Assembly: GCA_016871155.1 (NCBI GenBank)
Contig: VFZO01000016.1
Location: forward strand, 1 to 48,990
Reading direction: 5' to 3'
From: Acidobacteriota bacterium
Lineage (GTDB): Bacteria; Acidobacteriota; Terriglobia; Bryobacterales; Bryobacteraceae
Length of the DNA stretch: 48,990 nt
Numbering within the stretch: position 1 is the first letter of the stretch; the number at the start of each line of letters is the position of its first letter. The notes below the pieces were generated by a model, which saw only the letters and a program-made list of their open reading frames with translations, did not search any database and had not been told where the DNA came from. Shown here one piece after another: positions 45,479 through 48,990 of the stretch. The translations under genes and the position numbers were made by a program.

Positions 45479-47866
45479 TTAGTTCCGCAGCAACGACAGA
45501 ACCTGCTGGGGCGCGGTGTTGGCCTGGGACAGGGCGGAGATACCGGCCTGCAACAAGATCTGAGCCTTCGTGAGGTTGGCGGCTTCCTCGGCGAGATCGG
45601 CGTCGCGGATCCGGGACTCAGCGGCGGCGATATTGGCAACCTGGCTGGAGGCGAGGTTGACGGCGAAGGAAAACTGATTTTGACCGCGGCCAACCACGGC
45701 CTGGGCGTCACCGAGCCGGGTAACGGCGTCGGCGAGCGCATTCACTGCGTTTTCCGCTCCGGCCTGGGTGCTGATGTCGACTGTGGAACCGCTGCCGACG
45801 TTGGTCGACGTGACGACAGTGCCTTGATTTCCAACGCCGGCGCCGGAGGCATTCGTACCGACCGAGGTTTTGAACTGCTTCAGTGTTGAGATGAACTTGA
45901 TGCCTTCCGCGCCGGCGCCGGACGCCTTGTCCTTTACAGCCACGATCTGCCGGATCGTCGAATCGTTCGATTGCTCAATCGCGCGATTGATCGCGGCGAC
46001 CGCTTCATCGACGCTCCCGGCGTTGCGAAGCGTAGAATCGTTGCGAAGCACAATCGGCACGGAGTGCTCGACGCCGGCCGTATCGGTGGCTGAGAGCGTG
46101 ATGGTTTGATCGTCCCCGCCATTCCGGATGGGTGTAAACGGCAGGAGGGCCGAGTGCTGGATGCCGGTGGAGGCGAAGAAGTTGACGTCGGTGTTGCCCG
46201 CCTGCGTCTCCGCGGCGTCGCCGACGCCGGTTGCGCCCGCGGCGTTGAAGCCGAACACATTGGTGGCACCGATGGACGCCACGCGGAAGCGTGAGCCGGA
46301 CGAGCTGGAGATCGTGATATTCGTGCCGTCGTTAGTGGCAACAAGTCCGGCCGAAGCCAGCGTGGTGTTAGCGGCGAAGGCCGCGTTGAGGGCCGTGGTG
46401 GCCGCGCCGATGTTGGCGGCGGCCGGTGTGATGGAGACAGCGGTCGCGGGACCACCGCCGATGGAGAACTCCAGCGTCTCGGACGCGGCGGCGAAGGTGC
46501 CGGCGCTGCCGGTCACGTTTGCGTAGTCAAAGGTTCCCGAGGCGCCCAGGGAGCCGCGGTAGCTGCCAAGCCCAAAGCGGTTGTTGAGATCACCCGAACT
46601 CAGGACCTCGAAGCGTTCCCCAAGATTTGACGTGAACACCAGGGGCGTACCGGGCGTTCCCGTAGTCAGGCGGATCCCCGCGGCCTGCAGGCCGGCGTTG
46701 GCGGCCACCAGCGACGAGAGGCTGGTGATGGCTTGATCGATCGTGGTGGCGGCCGAGACGGTCAATGCGATGTCGACCGGTGCGCTCAAACCCGAGCCGG
46801 TAAAGCGAACCGACACCGTCCCGGCGCCGCTGGCGCCGAAGGCGGTGGCCGCGGCCGCGGTATTGGAGCCGCCCGTGACGGTGTTGGCCAGCGCTTTTCC
46901 GGTGGGATTCGAGGCCGACGTCACGTTGCCGAGCAGCGCGTTCGCCAGCCGGTCGCCCGCCTGGACCTGGAACGCGGTGGCGCTGGAATTGAAAGCGATC
47001 GATTTCTTGCCATCGGCCGAGGTGACCACCGACGCCGAAATATTCGCGTTCTTGAAGGCCGTAGCCGACGGACTTACGGCGGTGCCGGCCGAGTTGATGG
47101 CGTCATTAATAGCGGTGACCAGGTTATCGACGGTCGTGACGGTCGACAGGTTGATCGGAACCTTGACGCGGTAGGAGTCGCCAAAGCCGGGGCCGCGGAA
47201 GTAGAAGTCCATGAAGCCGGCGGCGGCGAGCGACGCGAGGTTCGCCGAGTCGTTGACGATGGCCGAAACGCTGGTGGACGGGGAACCGGTGCCGATGTCG
47301 ACCGAGGGGACGCCTTGCGCCTGCGATCCCTTTAAGCCGAGGCTCTTGGCGTCGACCGTCGAGTTGCTCAGGTCGACTTGTGACGCGCCGTTCTGAATCG
47401 CAGTGATTCCGCCGGAGGCTTTTCCGCCGCCGATAAAGACCGAGAGGGCTTTGGCGAACTCGCCGCCGGAGTTGAGGCCGATCGCCTGTGCCTGGCGGTC
47501 AATTTCGTTCATTACACTGCCGAATTCCGAGTTCAAGACGGCCCGGCTTCCAATAAAGGTGCCGGAAGCCGACTGTGTAGCCAGGGTGCGGGCGCGATCC
47601 AGCAGCTTGCTGATGTTGTTGATTCCGCCGTCGATCGTTTGGAGGGTACTCAGTCCGTCGTTTGCATTCCGGATGCCTTGGCGCAAAACGGCCTGGTCGC
47701 TCCGAAAGCTATTGGCGATCGAGAGCCCGGCGGCATCGTCGCCACTGGAAAGGATCCGCAGTCCGGAGGTGACACGGCCGATTGTTTTCGACTGGTTCTC
47801 GCTCGTATTTCGCAAGTACTCCTGGGATTGCAGGGAGGCGATATTTGTATTGATACGGAAAGACAT
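45479..47866 (-). CDS. fliC: Flagellin (long form), copy 2
   Basis: A 795-residue flagellin, the tandem partner of the one at 42907. It has the same D0/D1 N-terminus (MSFRINTNIASLQSQEYLRN, RILSSGDDAAGLSIANSFRS) and C-terminus (ESRIRDADLAEEAANLTKAQ, ending TAPQQVLSLLRN). The central region is of the same length and pattern but has diverged at many positions. It lies 148 bp from csrA, and a sigma-28-like promoter overlaps the csrA stop. Its Shine-Dalgarno AGGAG lies 7 bp before the ATG within a weak CTT/AAG stem. Both flagellins probably build one filament or alternate. Confidence 0.96.
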   Translation of the reverse strand: MSFRINTNIASLQSQEYLRNTSENQSKTIGRVTSGLRILSSGDDAAGLSIANSFRSDQAVLRQGIRNANDGLSTLQTIDGGINNISKLLDRARTLATQSASGTFIGSRAVLNSEFGSVMNEIDRQAQAIGLNSGGEFAKALSVFIGGGKASGGITAIQNGASQVDLSNSTVDAKSLGLKGSQAQGVPSVDIGTGSPSTSVSAIVNDSANLASLAAAGFMDFYFRGPGFGDSYRVKVPINLSTVTTVDNLVTAINDAINSAGTAVSPSATAFKNANISASVVTSADGKKSIAFNSSATAFQVQAGDRLANALLGNVTSASNPTGKALANTVTGGSNTAAAATAFGASGAGTVSVRFTGSGLSAPVDIALTVSAATTIDQAITSLSSLVAANAGLQAAGIRLTTGTPGTPLVFTSNLGERFEVLSSGDLNNRFGLGSYRGSLGASGTFDYANVTGSAGTFAAASETLEFSIGGGPATAVSITPAAANIGAATTALNAAFAANTTLASAGLVATNDGTNITISSSSGSRFRVASIGATNVFGFNAAGATGVGDAAETQAGNTDVNFFASTGIQHSALLPFTPIRNGGDDQTITLSATDTAGVEHSVPIVLRNDSTLRNAGSVDEAVAAINRAIEQSNDSTIRQIVAVKDKASGAGAEGIKFISTLKQFKTSVGTNASGAGVGNQGTVVTSTNVGSGSTVDISTQAGAENAVNALADAVTRLGDAQAVVGRGQNQFSFAVNLASSQVANIAAAESRIRDADLAEEAANLTKAQILLQAGISALSQANTAPQQVLSLLRN

Positions 47867-47990
47867 GACTTACTCCTGAAAGGCTAGACCCGCCGAGCCG
47901 GAACGGCCGGAAAGGGACGGAAATTGGCGGGGTTCTGGTTTGTGGCTACGATTGCTATCCCAAGCGGGCTAGCTCGTTCCCACACTAGGC

Positions 47991-48017
47991 ATATCGGGAG
48001 TATGCCTTCGAGTATTA
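47991..48017 (-). promoter_or_regulatory. Sigma-28 (FliA)-like promoter of flagellin 2
   Basis: On the minus strand TAATACTC (48017-48010), exactly 11 bp, then CCCGATAT (47998-47991) fits the flagellar pattern TAAAGTTT-N11-GCCGATAA with 4 of 8 and 6 of 8 matches. The -35 box contains the csrA stop codon. GGCATA-N7-TATGCC (47988-48006) overlaps the -10. The leader to the flagellin ATG would be about 119 nt. Confidence 0.5.
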
Positions 48018-48323
48018 GGGATTATTTGACTTGAGAGGTTCGGGGGATACAACTGAGGACGATAAGGGGGTACTACCGGCGGAAGGAAAGGACTTTTCGC
48101 GGAGAGTTTCGACGAGTTGCGACAATTTTTCCGCGCCAGCGTCGGGCAGCGGAGAGACACGATTTACGTCGCGAGTGTCACGAATTTCAGAACGGAGAAC
48201 CGTAACTTCCTTGGGGGCACGAATCCCGATTTTTACTTGCGTCGGCGAAGTTTCGAGGATTTCGATCTCCACATCATCGCCAATGATGATCGATTCTCCC
48301 CGGCGCCTGCGTATGATGAGCAC
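48015..48323 (-). CDS. csrA: Carbon storage / translational regulator CsrA
   Basis: A 102-residue RNA-binding regulator. The conserved core MLIIRRRRGESIIIGDDVEI and VKIGIRAPKEVTVLRSEI is intact, with Arg at the RNA-contact position in PKEVTVLR. It normally binds GGA hairpins over Shine-Dalgarno sites and represses flagellin. The C-terminal ~45 residues (GAEKLSQLVETLREKSFPSA and a Ser/Pro-rich tail) extend beyond the usual 60-75. The start is a GTG that shares one base with the fliW stop (TAGTG), with GGAGG upstream, so the two are translationally coupled. Confidence 0.95.
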   Translation of the reverse strand: MLIIRRRRGESIIIGDDVEIEILETSPTQVKIGIRAPKEVTVLRSEIRDTRDVNRVSPLPDAGAEKLSQLVETLREKSFPSAGSTPLSSSVVSPEPLKSNNP

Positions 48324-48865
48324 TAGACCTCCGCAAACCGATCCGCGGCACCGATTCCGGCAGGAGTGGCCTCCGCGTTGTTTCGATCATGATTGTTGGC
48401 GCCAACCGGCGTGAGCGCCGAATAGCGGCGATCATCACGGACGGATTGAATACCTTTACGTGTTTCCCGTGAGAGTACCACGGGACCGAGGAGGTTTGCG
48501 GTGGCGGGCCCCTCGCCGTTCAGACAAACGATGGCCAGGCACGACAGACTTTCGGCGCAGGCGCCGGTCTCCTCGGTGGCCAAGCCAAGAAGGTTCAACT
48601 CGTCGGGGGCCATGTTCAACTCATAGCGGGGGTCGACGGACCGTGCCGGGAGCGTGATGAAGCAAAGCTCCGGGTTGCTCAGACTTTGCAGAAAGACAAC
48701 GGGCCGGAGGGCCGGCCGCTCCATAAGCAGGAAGCGTTTCTCCTGCTCGAAGCCAGGCAGGCCGCAGGGGAATTCGAATATATCGGAGTCGGAGTACTCG
48801 ACCCACATTTCCGTTTTGAGCCGCGCGTGCGAATCTCCCGGATGCTCGTCCGCATCAATATCCAT
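48323..48865 (-). CDS. fliW: Flagellar assembly factor FliW
   Basis: A protein partner that binds CsrA and releases it when flagellin is scarce, and also binds flagellin. IFEFPCGLPGFEQEKRFLLM is the family signature, and ARSVDPRYELNMAPDELNLL follows. From ATG 48865 it is 180 residues. Alternatives are ATG 48808 (161 residues), which falls in the last bases of the terminal repeat, or a TTG at 48910. The KTEMWVEYSD segment, which resembles the natural FliW N-terminus, spans the repeat border. I therefore favour a start upstream of it. The gene is followed by csrA with a one-base overlap. Confidence 0.88.
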   Translation of the reverse strand: MDIDADEHPGDSHARLKTEMWVEYSDSDIFEFPCGLPGFEQEKRFLLMERPALRPVVFLQSLSNPELCFITLPARSVDPRYELNMAPDELNLLGLATEETGACAESLSCLAIVCLNGEGPATANLLGPVVLSRETRKGIQSVRDDRRYSALTPVGANNHDRNNAEATPAGIGAADRFAEV

Positions 48866-48990
48866 AGGGGTTTGAAGGCAGCGAAGACCCCTGCGGAGGA
48901 CAGCACCCAATGGGTGACAAACAAAACCAGCCCTTTCAGCTCTCGTTCAACGGCCTTCTCAAGATCGACTTCCAGGGATCGCGCGTTACT
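48802..48990. repeat. Right copy of 189-bp terminal inverted repeat
   Basis: Exact reverse complement of 1-189. It contains the 5' end of fliW (48802-48865) and the start of the IS1380-like transposase (48910 onward). The inner border is at the Trp-Val codons of FliW. Confidence 0.95.
48910..48990 (+). mobile_element. IS1380-like transposase, N-terminal 27 codons only
   Basis: Second copy of the truncated transposase start. It reads rightward off the window from ATG 48910, with GGAGG at 48893-48897. It diverges from fliW by 44 bp. The same protein start is found at 81-1 on the minus strand. Both run outward, so the intact elements would lie outside the window. Confidence 0.55.

Overview
The window looks like a high-GC Acidobacteriota genome, most likely of the Bryobacterales/Solibacter type. 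The evidence is two full-length Oar-like TonB-dependent receptors with an N-terminal carboxypeptidase-regulatory-like domain and a C-terminal Phe, a third truncated one, DUF418 and sulfatase genes, and a dispersed 'SEQARINGAKS' hypothetical protein. Taxonomy is inferred from gene content only. I see no rRNA, tRNA, CRISPR array or prophage.

Layout. (1) 1-189 and 48802-48990 are exact inverted copies of one 189-bp sequence. Its outer 81 bp encode the first 27 residues of an IS1380-like transposase reading off each end, so the contig probably stops inside a multicopy insertion sequence. (2) 0.26-10.2 kb is a tightly packed plus-strand run: purQ, purL, purF, a class I aminotransferase, a SWIM/SNF2 helicase and a DUF418 membrane protein. 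(3) 10.0-15.5 kb is an accessory patch of small orphan genes. It has an attC-like site over one stop codon, two 101-bp direct repeats plus a fragment of a third, and a divergent pair of small membrane proteins (one resembling SLATT/DUF4231). A PhyH-type dioxygenase closes it. (4) 15.8-18.6 kb holds a membrane-bound MutS-family ATPase and a TetR/DUF6463 divergent pair with overlapping operator-like repeats. (5) 18.7-26.2 kb holds two TonB-dependent receptors, the second followed by a small secreted protein. (6) 26.4-27.7 kb is an arsR-arsM pair in which arsM is broken by a perfect 92-bp tandem duplication. (7) 28.2-30.1 kb has a small membrane protein and a TonB receptor lacking its barrel.

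(8) 30.4-33.2 kb is groES-groEL with a recognisable promoter, a CIRCE-like operator variant and a strong terminator, plus a secreted charged hypothetical. (9) 33.2-36.8 kb is a sulfatase and a large polytopic GT39-like membrane protein. (10) 36.8-48.9 kb is a flagellar-filament island, all on the minus strand: fliW-csrA, two very long tandem flagellins, a TPR glycosyltransferase, a sugar aminotransferase, an unknown protein, an NAD-dependent epimerase and a methyltransferase. This suggests a filament that is post-transcriptionally controlled by FliW-CsrA and decorated with an amino-sugar glycan. Candidate sigma-28 and CsrA sites lie directly upstream of the flagellin genes.

The most noteworthy observations are the arsM duplication, the CsrA-type hairpin over a flagellin Shine-Dalgarno, the flagellin-modification cluster with an uncharacterised 365-residue member, the orphan-gene patch with attC-like and 101-bp repeats, and the inverted contig ends.
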